From positions 2,294,001-2,358,000 of the forward strand of contig NZ_JAJJMM010000001.1 in NCBI RefSeq assembly GCF_020905295.1: a DNA stretch of 64,000 nt, read 5' to 3'. Of the stretch, positions 44,009 through 53,558 are shown one piece after another; the stretch's first letter is position 1; each line of letters starts with the position of its first letter. Origin of the DNA: Flavobacterium piscisymbiosum (GTDB taxonomy: Bacteria; Bacteroidota; Bacteroidia; Flavobacteriales; Flavobacteriaceae). The translations under genes were made by a program, and so were the position numbers. Below the pieces are notes generated by a model. It was given only the letters and a program-made list of their open reading frames with translations, ran no database searches and was not told where the DNA came from.

Positions 44009-44704
44009 CTATTGATATTTACTCAAATCTAGATTAAGGATATTACCTACTTTGCTAAACTCTTCATTAATCTTTGCATTCAGGATTAGTTGTTCATTTT
44101 TTATTGGATGATTAAAAATTAACTGATGTGCATGAAGCATCATTCCCTTCAATTCATAATTCTCCAGCCATAATTTATTTTGTTTGTTACAGCCATGTGG
44201 ACGACTTCCTAAAATGGGATGAAAAATATGTTTGAAATGTTTTCGTAATTGATGCATACGTCCAGTTTCAGGAATCGCTTCTACCAAACAATATCGCGAT
44301 GTTGGTTTATTGTTGAATTCTAACTCAACTTCGGCATTTTGCAAACGATGAAAGTATGTTATTGCATTTTGTTTAACGTCATCATCATTGGTTAAATCAT
44401 AATCTATCGTTAGTTCTTCGGGTGACCAACCACGTAAAATTGCTAAATATTTTTTTTCGACTTCGCGTGTGGCAAAACGATCGTTCATAATTTTTAGAAC
44501 TTCTTTGTCTAATGCAAATAACAAAATACCAGATGTTTTGCGATCTAACCTATGAATAGGATAAACGTGTTGGCCTATTTGATTTCTCAATTCCTGAATC
44601 GCATACACTTTTGCATCGCGTGCATAAAATGATTTGTGAACCAACAATCCGCTGGGTTTATTAATTGCGATAATATATTCGTCTTGGTAAAGAATTTCTA
44701 ACAT
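44009..44704 (-). CDS. RluA/TruC-family pseudouridine synthase
   Basis: 231 residues. The catalytic motif HRLDRKTSGILLFALDKE (Asp at about residue 54) and the N-terminal DEYIIAINKPSGLLVHKS identify the RluA superfamily. The absence of an S4 domain, the short length and GRMHQLRKHFKHIFHPILGS near the end fit TruC (tRNA U65) best. Assignment to the exact substrate is an inference. Confidence 0.85.
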   Translation of the reverse strand: MLEILYQDEYIIAINKPSGLLVHKSFYARDAKVYAIQELRNQIGQHVYPIHRLDRKTSGILLFALDKEVLKIMNDRFATREVEKKYLAILRGWSPEELTIDYDLTNDDDVKQNAITYFHRLQNAEVELEFNNKPTSRYCLVEAIPETGRMHQLRKHFKHIFHPILGSRPHGCNKQNKLWLENYELKGMMLHAHQLIFNHPIKNEQLILNAKINEEFSKVGNILNLDLSKYQ

Positions 44705-44936
44705 TTGGCAAAAGTAGAAGAGATTTCGATTAAAATCACTTTTATAATTTATTTCTATACTTTTCTCTGCAACTGGTTTTTTTAAAGTCGGAGATTCTGA
44801 GAGGTTTTCATTTTATTGTGATCTACAGAAAACAGTGAGGTTTTGTGTAGGAGTGACTTAACTTCCAGGAAGATTTGGCAAATTCGAAGAATAGACATAA
44901 TTTAGTTTCAAGATCCGCCGCATTAAATTCAACCAA

Positions 44937-45437
44937 ATGAAAAAAATAACTTTTGCACTACTTCTATTGTCAGTGATTTGCTATTCACAAAATCAAAAGA
45001 TTGACAGAGAACCTTTCAAATTAGAATTAGTTGCTAATGCTGAGAATAATTATTCTGCTAATATTTCTAAATCTCCCTATTTCGTAAAAGAAAAAGTTCT
45101 CCAAATTTATCCTGGCGAAGAATTGAATATAGAAACTGAAACTAAAGGAGATAGTATTTTTTCAATGAGAGTAGTCGATAAAGTTACTTTTCCTGAAAAA
45201 ACAATAAAATTAAAGTTTTTACAAAATGTAACTGATCGGAACAATACACAAATGATGCTTTCTGTTGTAAATCCTTTTGATAGAAAATTGATTTACGATG
45301 CAATGATATATACTGTTGATGGACAGCAATGGTCACCTACAAGTATTATTCCTATTCAACCAAAGTTAGTTGGTTATGAAACTTGGCCAGATGTTATCGT
45401 GACGATGGCTCTTGAAAAATGGAGGTTTACAAAATAA
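44937..45437 (+). CDS. Exported protein of unknown function
   Basis: 166 residues with a signal peptide (MKKITFALLLLSVICYSQNQ). The mature part is all-beta in appearance and has no cysteine. It lies 112 bp upstream of the exported thioredoxin-like gene on the same strand. I recognise no family. Confidence 0.6.
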   Translation: MKKITFALLLLSVICYSQNQKIDREPFKLELVANAENNYSANISKSPYFVKEKVLQIYPGEELNIETETKGDSIFSMRVVDKVTFPEKTIKLKFLQNVTDRNNTQMMLSVVNPFDRKLIYDAMIYTVDGQQWSPTSIIPIQPKLVGYETWPDVIVTMALEKWRFTK

Positions 45438-45549
45438 TTACGGCAGTACATTGCTAATATTTTCTTAATAAAAAACTAGTAAGTCTAATATTCTATAATT
45501 TAGCTATCGTTAGAAAATTAAGATCTTTGTAAACAAATTCCAAAACCAA

Positions 45550-47400
45550 ATGAAAAAAATCCTCATTTTATTGTTTGTTACCGTTATTAATAACTCTTTT
45601 TCTCAAACCGGAAAAGTGTATTTAAAAGACTCTAAATTTAATATTGGAAAGGAAAACACGTATATTTATGAACCTCCCACAGGGATCGAAATTCCTGACC
45701 AATCAAAAGCCAGAATAATCTACGCATCTAATAACGAAGATGGTATTGAATTTAAAAAATTAGTCAAAAAAGACAAATTTTACGAGTTTGCAATAAAAGT
45801 ACCAGATTCTTCCAGAACGATTTTGTTAACTATCAATAATGATCAAAAAGTAATAGATGACAATAGTGAAAAAGGATATTCTGTACTTTTAAGAACTCAA
45901 AACAAGACTGAATTAAGTAAAAGTTTGGCCAACGAAATTTCTATGAGAAATTATGGCTTTTATGGTTTAAAACTAAAAACGGATAATAAACCTGAAGTCA
46001 TGGTTGCTGACTATGAGGCTTTGTTTGCAAAATATCCAAATTTAAAAAATGATAAATCTTTTTACAAGTATCTTGGTCAAAAAGAACAAATAAGTAAAGA
46101 TAAAACCAAACCGGAATTTTTAGCTTTTGCCCAAAAATGCATCAGGAAAAATACTGAAGAATATTTAATATTAGCTTCAAATATTTACGGCAGAACCGAA
46201 ATGGTAAAAGAAAAAGAAATACTGGATCAGAAAATTTTAAAAAAATATCCTGGTGGTGAACTCGAAAAAACGAAATTTCTTAATGAATTCTTATCTAATC
46301 CCAATAAAACCGAAGCCTCTATTCTAGCATGCATGAATACCGTAAAAACGAAGTATCATGATACCTCTGAAAATACATTATTTACTTTCCAGTATTTTTT
46401 AATGAATGTTTACCTCCAAAATAGAGATTTTGAAAAAATAATTAATTTAGAAAATACCTTAAAAAATAAATTCGCAATTACATCCAGCTATAATCAAACT
46501 GCATGGGAATTGTCAGGGCAAGATTTAACAACACCCGCAAAGGATATTGAATTTGCCGAAAAAATTTCAAAAAGATCTCTCGATATTCTTCATGAAAATC
46601 AAAAAATAACTAGTAATTCTGAATATGAAAGTATGTATAATATGTTTGCAGATACTTATGCATTGATCTTATACAAAGAAGGTGATTATGACGGAGCTTT
46701 TAAATATCAGGAAATTGTTAGAGGATTCAATGGTTTTGATTCCGGCGGAAAAGAACGTTATTTAGCCTATATGCAAAAGGTGAAAAGCAAAGATGAGGTC
46801 AATAAATATATTGAAAACGAAATCAACAACGACCAACTTGTTCCTCCTGCATTTTTATCTACATTAAAAACGAATTATACCGCACAAAATATTCCGTTGG
46901 ATCAATATGAGAAACTAAAGCAAAAAGCCGAATTGTTGACCAAAACCAAAATGGAAGAACAGGTTATTGCAAGATTTGGAAGTGCAACAGCTTCAAATTT
47001 CTCGCTTAAAAATCTGGAAGGAAAAGAAGTCAACCTTTCTGATTACAAAGGAAAAGTAGTAATTCTTGACTTTTGGGCAACCTGGTGCGGACCATGCAAA
47101 GCTTCTTTTCCTAAAATGCAGGAATTAGTGACTAAATATAAAGGTAAAAATGTAGAGTTTTTGTTTGTAAATACTTTTGAAAAAGGAAAAGAAGAAGACA
47201 CTTTTAAAAAAGTCAATACTTATATCTTAGATAAAAAATACAGCTTCAACGTTATATTTGATTATAAAACTGATGTTGCTTCTAACTACAAAATTGAGGC
47301 TATCCCAACAAAAATACTTATTGATAAAAACGGAAAAATTATTACTGGTGATGCTTCAGATTCAACTCTTATCGATTTAATTGATCAGCAATTGAATTAA
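45550..47400 (+). CDS. Exported thioredoxin-family (TlpA/ResA-like) protein with a long N-terminal region
   Basis: 616 residues with a signal peptide. The C-terminal about 135 residues are a TlpA-like redoxin: NFSLKNLEGKEVNLSDYKGK then VVILDFWATWCGPCKASFPK (CxxC at residues 513-516) and a cis-Pro motif YKIEAIPTKILIDKNGK. Residues about 20-475 are unlike any domain I know but look helical (TPR-like) after a beta start. It is a periplasmic disulfide reductase or reduction partner of unknown client. Confidence 0.85.
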   Translation: MKKILILLFVTVINNSFSQTGKVYLKDSKFNIGKENTYIYEPPTGIEIPDQSKARIIYASNNEDGIEFKKLVKKDKFYEFAIKVPDSSRTILLTINNDQKVIDDNSEKGYSVLLRTQNKTELSKSLANEISMRNYGFYGLKLKTDNKPEVMVADYEALFAKYPNLKNDKSFYKYLGQKEQISKDKTKPEFLAFAQKCIRKNTEEYLILASNIYGRTEMVKEKEILDQKILKKYPGGELEKTKFLNEFLSNPNKTEASILACMNTVKTKYHDTSENTLFTFQYFLMNVYLQNRDFEKIINLENTLKNKFAITSSYNQTAWELSGQDLTTPAKDIEFAEKISKRSLDILHENQKITSNSEYESMYNMFADTYALILYKEGDYDGAFKYQEIVRGFNGFDSGGKERYLAYMQKVKSKDEVNKYIENEINNDQLVPPAFLSTLKTNYTAQNIPLDQYEKLKQKAELLTKTKMEEQVIARFGSATASNFSLKNLEGKEVNLSDYKGKVVILDFWATWCGPCKASFPKMQELVTKYKGKNVEFLFVNTFEKGKEEDTFKKVNTYILDKKYSFNVIFDYKTDVASNYKIEAIPTKILIDKNGKIITGDASDSTLIDLIDQQLN

Positions 47401-47510
47401 ATTTAAATCGCTCCACGATGAATTCTTATGAAATGTTATACGGATATGCTCAGAATTCGCATCCGTAATCTTATTCATGGCAGCAACTTCGTAAAATTAG
47501 TATAAAAGTA

Positions 47511-47542
47511 AAAAAGCTTCAGGTTTCTCTGGAGCTTTTTCT
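47511..47542. terminator. Hairpin of the 14-copy terminator family, after the TlpA-like gene
   Basis: Variant AGCTTCAGG / TCTGGAGCT, loop TTTC, flanked by A-run and T-run; the pair changes (A-T to G-T/G) keep most of the stem. The rest of the 336-bp gap holds no gene. Confidence 0.7.
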
Positions 47543-47736
47543 CTTCTTTTTGTTTGCATAGCATTCATATAAATGCCAAAAGCCTCAATCAAATTAAAAA
47601 TCCTTTTTATAATTTGTGGTTAATAAATTATACATTTGAAATAAATAATGTGTGAAATTTATCACAGATATTTAGCCAAATTTGGATGGCTTTTGTGTTG
47701 TTTTGTCCCATATATAAATAAGGTATATATAATGTT

Positions 47737-48855
47737 ATGAGAACAATAATATTAATTTTCACACTAACGGTTTTGACAACATTAAATTTGTTTGGACAGA
47801 ATAAACTTCCGAAAAATTTAAAACAGACTGTTCAATATTTGGATAAAGATTGTTCAGACAGCGTAAAAAACAAAATCAAAACGATTCACCAAGATAGTCT
47901 TATTTATGCTGTTTATCCGTTTGCTAAAACCGAACCATACAGCAACTATAAAACAATATTTGATTGGACAAGTGATGAAAATGGTAATCCAAAAATTACA
48001 AAGTATTTAGAAAACAAAGGGATTTTTGATTATCAATCAGAAGTCTTACTATATTCATTTAGACAATATTTACTAAATGGAAAAATCAACGAAAAAGAAA
48101 TACTTAATAAGTATATTGAAAATCAGAAAAAATCAGAAGAAAAAGACAAAATAAAGTTTGTAACAGATACTATAAATGGTATTTATATACCAAAAGATTT
48201 AAATGATTGCTTTAAACAGATAAATTCTTTTTGGAATGACAGCACAAAAATACAAGTAAAAAATTGGAAAGAAGATGAGTTTGCTGGTAAAGTACATTTA
48301 GGTTTTGGAATGTGGATAAGAAATAATTGGCAACTTTGGGGTGGTTCAAGACTTTCAAAATACTTCAACGACTTGGGAATTCACCATCCAGATGATATGT
48401 CAGGAATTATTTTAGATAGTTATCACAGATATTTAAATAAAACAGATATTAAACTTGAAGAACAAGTAAAATATTATCAAGAGTACTGGGGAAATTCTAA
48501 AAAAGCAGAACAGAAAAGAAAAGAAGAAGAATTTATCAAATACAAAATTGGAAAAACACTCGAATTCAATTATAATAAAGGCTATGTCAGTAAAGAACAA
48601 GAAAATAAATTTGACAATGACATTTGTATTGCTAAATGCATAATTACTGAACGCAATGAAAAAGATTTTCTAATTAAAGTGAAAATTATTGAAACTTGCG
48701 ACAAAAAAGGAATTATCTATTATGACAATGAAGGATATAGAATTTATGACCCAAAAACAAAAAAATGGAGTAATCCACCAAAAAGAATTATAAAAAGAAT
48801 CAAATCAAATCAAGAGCAGTGGTTTGAATATAAAGATTGGGAAACTATAGAATAA
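47737..48855 (+). CDS. Exported DUF6794-like protein
   Basis: 372 residues with a signal peptide (MRTIILIFTLTVLTTLNLFG). The block IPKDLNDCFKQINSFWND (about residue 150) through GMWIRNNWQLWGGSRLSKYF and GIHHPDDMSGIILDSYHRYL is what I remember of DUF6794, a Bacteroidota family of unknown function. An earlier stretch, LPKNLKQTVQYLDKDCSDSV (about 25-44), resembles the start of the same domain, so there may be a degenerate duplicate. Residues 265-372 are Lys-rich. Confidence 0.7.
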   Translation: MRTIILIFTLTVLTTLNLFGQNKLPKNLKQTVQYLDKDCSDSVKNKIKTIHQDSLIYAVYPFAKTEPYSNYKTIFDWTSDENGNPKITKYLENKGIFDYQSEVLLYSFRQYLLNGKINEKEILNKYIENQKKSEEKDKIKFVTDTINGIYIPKDLNDCFKQINSFWNDSTKIQVKNWKEDEFAGKVHLGFGMWIRNNWQLWGGSRLSKYFNDLGIHHPDDMSGIILDSYHRYLNKTDIKLEEQVKYYQEYWGNSKKAEQKRKEEEFIKYKIGKTLEFNYNKGYVSKEQENKFDNDICIAKCIITERNEKDFLIKVKIIETCDKKGIIYYDNEGYRIYDPKTKKWSNPPKRIIKRIKSNQEQWFEYKDWETIE

Positions 48856-48879
48856 TGAAAAGTCCTATATCTAATAGTC

Positions 48880-48916
48880 CCTCGCTGGCGCTGGCGTCCC
48901 GCTAGTGACGTAAGTA
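48880..48916. repeat. GC-rich repeat (CGCTGGCG...GTCCCGCTAGTGACG)
   Basis: CTCGCTGGCGCTGGCGTCCC then GCTAGTGACG, related to the units at 34161, 51347 and 52427, directly before a terminator-family hairpin. Confidence 0.6.
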
Positions 48917-48924
48917 TTTAAAAA

Positions 48925-48960
48925 CAAAAAAGCTCCAGATTTCTCTGAAGCTTTGTTTTA
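48925..48960. terminator. Hairpin of the 14-copy terminator family (bidirectional)
   Basis: AGCTCCAGA / TCTGAAGCT between the convergent DUF6794-like gene and the alpha/beta hydrolase gene. Confidence 0.75.
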
Positions 48961-49023
48961 GAGTGGGAAGTATTCAAATATCTGAGCAGTTTTTTGAATA
49001 TTATTACAGGATTACTGCATTTC

Positions 49024-49914
49024 TTAAGGTAGTTTTGATAACAATAACCTGATGTTACCTAAAACAAGTTTAGGTTCATCAAGTTGAATAAAATGTCCTG
49101 ACTTTATCGTTTTTATATGTGTAAAATCTTTTACTCCTGCCTTAAGTGATTCTTTAGAGTCGTACCATAATTGTCTATCAGCTGAATCATGTTCAGCATC
49201 AATTTTCATGCTTGTTATTGCGATAACCGGAACGTCAGGCAAATTAGGCAATCCTTCCATATATTTAAAATCTTCTATTAATTGCAGAGTTTCTAATGCT
49301 ATTCCCGAATTTTCACCATAAGTAGCTTTATAAATATTATAAAATGAGTCTATCTGACTCTGTGAAAAATGGTTGTATTTTTCGTGAGAAGCATCAACAA
49401 ATACTAAGCCGGCAACTTTTTCAGGATTTTTTATAGCAAAATCTCTAATAATCAATCCGCCTATTGAGTGTCCTACCAGGAGTACCTTTCTGTCGTTTGC
49501 AAATTTATCTATGACCTTTTCAAGCTCACTACTTAATTTACTGATATTTCTAGGTTCAGTGTCATATTCTGATTTTCCGTAACCAGCTCTGTCATATAAT
49601 AAAACGTCAGAATCTAAAAAATTAGATATGGATAAGATCTCTGAAGATTTTCCGGTGCTGTACCACGACGTATGATCGTTTCCATGACCAGATTCAAAAA
49701 CAACTAAATATTTTGATTTTTTTGATACAAAGTAGGTCATCAGTTTATGTGTTCCTAAATCGATTACAGTTCCCGGATATTCGGGAGAATCTTTTTTATC
49801 ATCATCAGAGCAAGAGACAAAAGAGAGTGTATAAATTATAAAAGTTAAAAGACATAATAATCTAATAATAGCTTTATGTAGCTTTGATTTGGGGTGTGTT
49901 TTTCTTAAGGTCAT
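49024..49914 (-). CDS. Alpha/beta hydrolase, probable lipoprotein
   Basis: 296 residues. A long basic N-terminus leads to a hydrophobic stretch and lipobox FVSC (about residue 35), so it is membrane-anchored. The hydrolase fold shows VFESGHGNDHTSWYSTG (oxyanion region), LLYDRAGYGKSE, nucleophile elbow GHSIGG (Ser about 150) and a late catalytic His in IKSGHFIQLDEP. An acidic member is expected near DVPVIAITSMKIDAEHDSAD. Substrate unknown. Confidence 0.87.
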   Translation of the reverse strand: MTLRKTHPKSKLHKAIIRLLCLLTFIIYTLSFVSCSDDDKKDSPEYPGTVIDLGTHKLMTYFVSKKSKYLVVFESGHGNDHTSWYSTGKSSEILSISNFLDSDVLLYDRAGYGKSEYDTEPRNISKLSSELEKVIDKFANDRKVLLVGHSIGGLIIRDFAIKNPEKVAGLVFVDASHEKYNHFSQSQIDSFYNIYKATYGENSGIALETLQLIEDFKYMEGLPNLPDVPVIAITSMKIDAEHDSADRQLWYDSKESLKAGVKDFTHIKTIKSGHFIQLDEPKLVLGNIRLLLSKLP

Positions 49915-50040
49915 TTGTAATTTTTAGTTTTTGTTGAAAGTAAAATCGATACAAATATTAGTATTATTTACCATGAAAAAGTTCTGATTTATGAATCAGA
50001 ACCTATTTAAAAACTAGAAATTTCCTGTTCGCAAAAAAAA

Positions 50041-51183
50041 TCATATCCCAGCGAGGATTGCTTTTTTAAATTCAGATGGAGTTTGATTCGTATGTTTCTT
50101 AAAAGTAGTATTAAAGACTGTTTTAGAATTAAAACCAACTTCAAAAGCAATTCCCATTAAACTCAAATGCTCCATATTAGAATCCTGAATCATTTTTTTT
50201 GCTTCTTCGATTCGATACGTATTAATAAATTGATAAAAATTCTCATTACAGCCCTTATTTATTATATAAGAAAGCAGATGAGTTGAAATATTCAATTGTG
50301 AAGCCAATTTAAATAAGCTTAACTCCGGATCCAAAAAAGGTTTTTTATGATCCATTACCTGGATTAAATTGGATTTCATCTCTGTTAATTCATCATCAGA
50401 AATCAATTTTTTCTGATTGTTTTTCAAATCAGAAGTTTCATTTATAAGGACGTCAATTTCCTTTTTTTCTTCTTTATTAAGCGGTATAATTTCTTTTTGT
50501 TTTAAAGAAAAATAGGCCATAAAAAAAATGCAGACAAGATAAACCAGACTAGCAAAATGGTCAAATAAAACACTCGTTCTTGCTAATTTAAAAAATATAT
50601 CAATTAACCAAAGGCTGGTAATTATCAACACGCATATTACTACTTTCTGCAGCCATTTTAAGTTGATCGTATCGATGTTAGAAGTGTACAGAAACAATTT
50701 TTTTTGATAAGTAGTTATTTCTCTGTACGCCATAATAGCATAAGTAATAACCTGAAAACAAAAAATTAAATTAAAAGCGGTAATGATTATAACGCCATTT
50801 TTTTTATCGGTATCAGTAGAAGGTTGCTCTACATTAATGAGAACTGAAACTAAAAGTAAAAATAGCATTATAAAAGCAAATGCAAAATGCAAATTATCTT
50901 TCGTTCGCCATTTTCTGTTAGGATTAACAAAATAAGCAACAGTAAAATAAAAAACCGGGGCTACTATATAATCCGTTAATGCCAAAAAGTCATTTATAGG
51001 CATTCGTGTTTTTAAAAACTCAGTTTTTTCTAATAAATCATTAAACTGAATAATGAATATACACAAAATAAAAGAACCAAACCATCGATTAGCCTTACTG
51101 TTTACTTGATTAACATTAGTAAAGATTAAGAATGCCAGTAATAAAGTCGTTCCCGCAACAAAGAAGCTGATTAGTTGATCCAT
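50041..51183 (-). CDS. Membrane-bound AraC-family regulator (7TM plus HTH)
   Basis: 380 residues. The N-terminal about 230 residues contain seven hydrophobic helices, the 7TM-type sensor seen in Bacteroidota regulators. The C-terminus has the AraC HTH pair: LSLFKLASQLNISTHLLSYI (about 285-304) and LMGIAFEVGFNSKTVFNTTF then KKHTNQTPSEFKKAIL. A membrane-embedded regulator probably senses a lipophilic or envelope signal. Targets unknown. A 650-bp repeat-filled gap follows upstream. Confidence 0.88.
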   Translation of the reverse strand: MDQLISFFVAGTTLLLAFLIFTNVNQVNSKANRWFGSFILCIFIIQFNDLLEKTEFLKTRMPINDFLALTDYIVAPVFYFTVAYFVNPNRKWRTKDNLHFAFAFIMLFLLLVSVLINVEQPSTDTDKKNGVIIITAFNLIFCFQVITYAIMAYREITTYQKKLFLYTSNIDTINLKWLQKVVICVLIITSLWLIDIFFKLARTSVLFDHFASLVYLVCIFFMAYFSLKQKEIIPLNKEEKKEIDVLINETSDLKNNQKKLISDDELTEMKSNLIQVMDHKKPFLDPELSLFKLASQLNISTHLLSYIINKGCNENFYQFINTYRIEEAKKMIQDSNMEHLSLMGIAFEVGFNSKTVFNTTFKKHTNQTPSEFKKAILAGI

Positions 51184-51393
51184 TAAAAAAAATAATACAT
51201 ATATGTGTTTGATATTTTCTTAGAAAGATAAAATAAACAAATATATACAAATCAAAGTGTTTTCTTTTTAATTGGTATTCTAATAAAAAGTTAGCCTAAA
51301 AAAGAGAATATAAATAACAAATTCTTTAATAATATAATATGCTGCCCCCGCTGGCGCGAGCGTCCCGCTAGTGAACGTAAAGTATTTAAAAAT

Positions 51394-51428
51394 AAAAAAG
51401 CTCCAGATTTCTCTGAAGCTTTACTTAG
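51394..51428. terminator. Hairpin of the 14-copy terminator family inside DR1
   Basis: AGCTCCAGA / TCTGAAGCT then TTACTTAGTAG. Confidence 0.7.
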
Positions 51429-51470
51429 TAGCCCTAACGGGACAATTCTCGAACCATTTTGTGGATGACT
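51424..51470 (-). pseudogene. tRNA-like remnant in DR1
   Basis: CTTAGTAGCCC, TCGAACC and GTGGATGA occur in the same order and spacing as in the plus-strand text of the tRNA-Glu gene (43617-43665). The rest has decayed, so this looks like a tRNA-Glu 3' remnant. Confidence 0.45.
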
Positions 51471-51845
51471 TAAAATAAATAAATATTATTTTATATTAAT
51501 TTCCATATTTATTTAAAATTGATTTTAGTCATTTATAATATTGAATCAGTGGAATAAAACTCTGCTTATTTAGTTCTTATTTTATTCTCAGAAATTAGAA
51601 CTAATTAGAGTTTAAACAAGAATTGACCTGACATAAAGTTTTATACTATTGAAATTGCACTCATATATGTACTAAAGGATTCAATAAATATAAGTTGCTT
51701 GAATATTGTTAAGTAAATATCCTATTTTTGAAAACAAATAAACACTGACATTTGTCAGACATAGCAACCCGCTTTAGGGTATATAAGTCTGATTTTATCA
51801 GACATATATACAAGTTAGCAGTAAGTATAAAATGAATCCGCCAAA

Positions 51846-52310
51846 ATGAATAAAAGAACAAGAGATATATTTGAAAATCTAAGAGGAGATTGGATTTTAA
51901 ATAGGACAATTGAAGACTTAAAGCTCAATGAGATAAACACAGCTAGTGGAAAAGCTTCGTTTCAATCAAACTTTGATGATATTGATTTTTTGTACTATAA
52001 AGAAATAGGAAAGCTTTTATTGAAAAAAGGAGGTAAGTCAATTAACTTCACTCGTAAATATATCTACAAAATAGTAGAAGACCGAATAGATATAATATTG
52101 GATGATGGAGTTACAAAAGGTAAATTATTCCAAACTCTTATATTTGAGAATGATAAAGACGAATTAAATGGCTCTGAGCATATTTGTAAACTTGATAGAC
52201 ATAATGGTAGATATTTTTTTATAGACGAAAATAATTTTTATATTGAATTTACAATTAAGGGGCCTAAAACTAATTTATTAATTAGAACAAATTATAGTAA
52301 AGAAAAATAA
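51846..52310 (+). CDS. DUF6314-like protein, cassette gene 1
   Basis: 154 residues, no signal peptide. LRGDWILNRTIEDLKLNEIN (about 10-29), ASGKASFQSN, LYYKEIGKLLLKKGGKSINF then TRKYIYKI and IEFTIKGPKTNLLIRTNYSK follow the pattern I remember for DUF6314, a lipocalin-like family of unknown role. It is the only gene between GTTAGCA at the end of DR1 and TGCTAACAGCCGTTTGGC downstream, so it has the layout of a mobile gene cassette. Confidence 0.65.
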   Translation: MNKRTRDIFENLRGDWILNRTIEDLKLNEINTASGKASFQSNFDDIDFLYYKEIGKLLLKKGGKSINFTRKYIYKIVEDRIDIILDDGVTKGKLFQTLIFENDKDELNGSEHICKLDRHNGRYFFIDENNFYIEFTIKGPKTNLLIRTNYSKEK

Positions 52311-52318
52311 TGCCTACT

Positions 52319-52426
52319 GCTAACAGCCGTTTGGCCAGATTGAGGTTTTAGGCTTAATTGAAAGATGGTCTTGTATTTGGGAAATTTGTGTTTAACCGAA
52401 AAATCTCGCATTTTTATTCCCCCGCT
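52319..52426 (+). other. attC-like left arm after cassette gene 1 (right arm missing)
   Basis: GCTAACAGCCGTTTGGC (52319-52335) followed by AGATTGAGGTTTTAGGC and, 60 bp on, AACCGAAAAATCTCGCAT, all shared with the fuller site at 53559-53690. The expected right arm (GCCAAGCGCC...GTTATAGC) is absent because DR2 starts at 52427. Confidence 0.5.
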
Positions 52427-52473
52427 CCCGCTGGCGCGAGCGTCCCGCTCGTGAACGTAAAGTATTTAAAAAT

Positions 52474-52506
52474 AAAAAATCTCCAGATTTCTCTGAAGCT
52501 TTTTCT
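52474..52506. terminator. Hairpin of the 14-copy terminator family inside DR2
   Basis: CTCCAGA / TCTGAAG with loop TTTC then TTTTTCTC; A-to-T changes at the base keep it short. Confidence 0.65.
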
Positions 52507-52507
52507 C

Positions 52508-52551
52508 TTAGAAGCCTAACGGGACAATTTTCGAACCATTTTGTGGATGAC
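52508..52551 (-). pseudogene. tRNA-like remnant in DR2
   Basis: AGAAGCC, TCGAACC and GTGGATGA, matching the remnant in DR1. Confidence 0.4.
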
Positions 52552-52917
52552 TTAAAATAAATAAATATTTATTGTATATTAATTTCCATATTTAAAATTG
52601 ATTTTAGTCATTTATAATATTGAATCGGTGGAATAAAACTCTGCTTATTTAGTTCTTATTTTATTCTTAGAAAGTAGAACTAATTAGAGTTTAAACAAGA
52701 ATTGACCTGACATAAAGTTTTATACTATTGAAATTGCACTCATATATACTAAAGGATTCAATAAATATAAGTTGTTTGAATATTGTTAAGTAAATATCCT
52801 ATTTTTGAAAACAAATAAACACTGATATTTGTCAGACATAGCAACCCTCTTTAGGGTATATAAGTCTGATTTTATCAGACATATATACAAGTTAGCAACC
52901 ATTAATTTCGAACTCGT

Positions 52918-53553
52918 ATGAAAAAGACATTTTTGATTATAATGATTATTTTTAGTAGTTGTAAAAAAAGTGTAACAGAATTTGAGTTTAAAACAAAAGA
53001 TCGAAATATTTTAAATAATGTTAGTTTGTTAAATCAAAAATGTGAAGAGTTATTTCTTAAAAGTTTTTCAGAAAAAGAATTCGAAAAATATTTCAAACTT
53101 AACTCTAAAGAGACTTATTTACGATGTGGAGAAAATAAATTTCGGCTAAATGATTCTGTAAATTGTAAGCCAAACTTTTATAGAATTTCCTATGATTTTA
53201 GTTTTGAAAATAAATTCCAAGAAACAATCGAAATTGATTTTGATTCTTTGAATAGGCAAATTAATGTAAATACAGATTTACTGAAAGGTTTACGTAGGTT
53301 TGCAGACAATAAAATTAAAATAAATAGACAAACGGCTTTAGAGATCGCAAGGAAATATGAAATTTCAGGAGAAAATATAAACATATTCTTTAAGATTTAT
53401 AAATATCCCAAATCAAGTCCGAAATACAAATCAAAAAATTCTATTCTTTATTATTGGGAAATAACCAACGAATGTAACCATTGCAATTCAATATCAATCG
53501 ATGCAGAAAGTGGAAATGTATTTGAAGAACGAAAATCTGAATACGTATATTAA
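52918..53553 (+). CDS. Lipoprotein of unknown function, cassette gene 2
   Basis: 211 residues. A short signal peptide ends in a lipobox (FSSC, about residue 15). The C-terminal half has ALEIARKYEISGENINIFFK and a CNHCNSISIDAESGNVFE stretch that resembles a PepSY-like strand-turn ending (DAESGNV), but no family is certain. The gene lies between GTTAGCA (end of DR2) and TGCTAACAGCCGTTTGGC, like gene 1. Confidence 0.6.
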   Translation: MKKTFLIIMIIFSSCKKSVTEFEFKTKDRNILNNVSLLNQKCEELFLKSFSEKEFEKYFKLNSKETYLRCGENKFRLNDSVNCKPNFYRISYDFSFENKFQETIEIDFDSLNRQINVNTDLLKGLRRFADNKIKINRQTALEIARKYEISGENINIFFKIYKYPKSSPKYKSKNSILYYWEITNECNHCNSISIDAESGNVFEERKSEYVY

Positions 53554-53558
53554 CGGTT

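Larger units (their letters stand above)
51347..51820 (+). repeat. Direct repeat DR1 (474 bp), copy of DR2
   Basis: From CCCGCTGGCGCGAGCGTCCC to CAAGTTAGCA it matches 52427-52897 with only scattered changes and small indels. It includes the GC-rich repeat, a terminator-family hairpin, a tRNA-like tail and a promoter-sized AT-rich tract ending just before the next gene. The last bases GTTAGCA mark the start of gene-specific sequence. Confidence 0.85.
52427..52897 (+). repeat. Direct repeat DR2 (471 bp), copy of DR1
   Basis: Same order and nearly the same sequence as DR1, ending CAAGTTAGCA right before gene 2. The start of the repeat is 1080 bp after the start of DR1. Confidence 0.85.

Noticed and set aside
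51709..51909. 66-codon minus-strand frame in the DR1 region
   Set aside because: It crosses the repeat boundary into cassette gene 1 on the other strand and DR2 does not preserve it as an ORF of the same kind.
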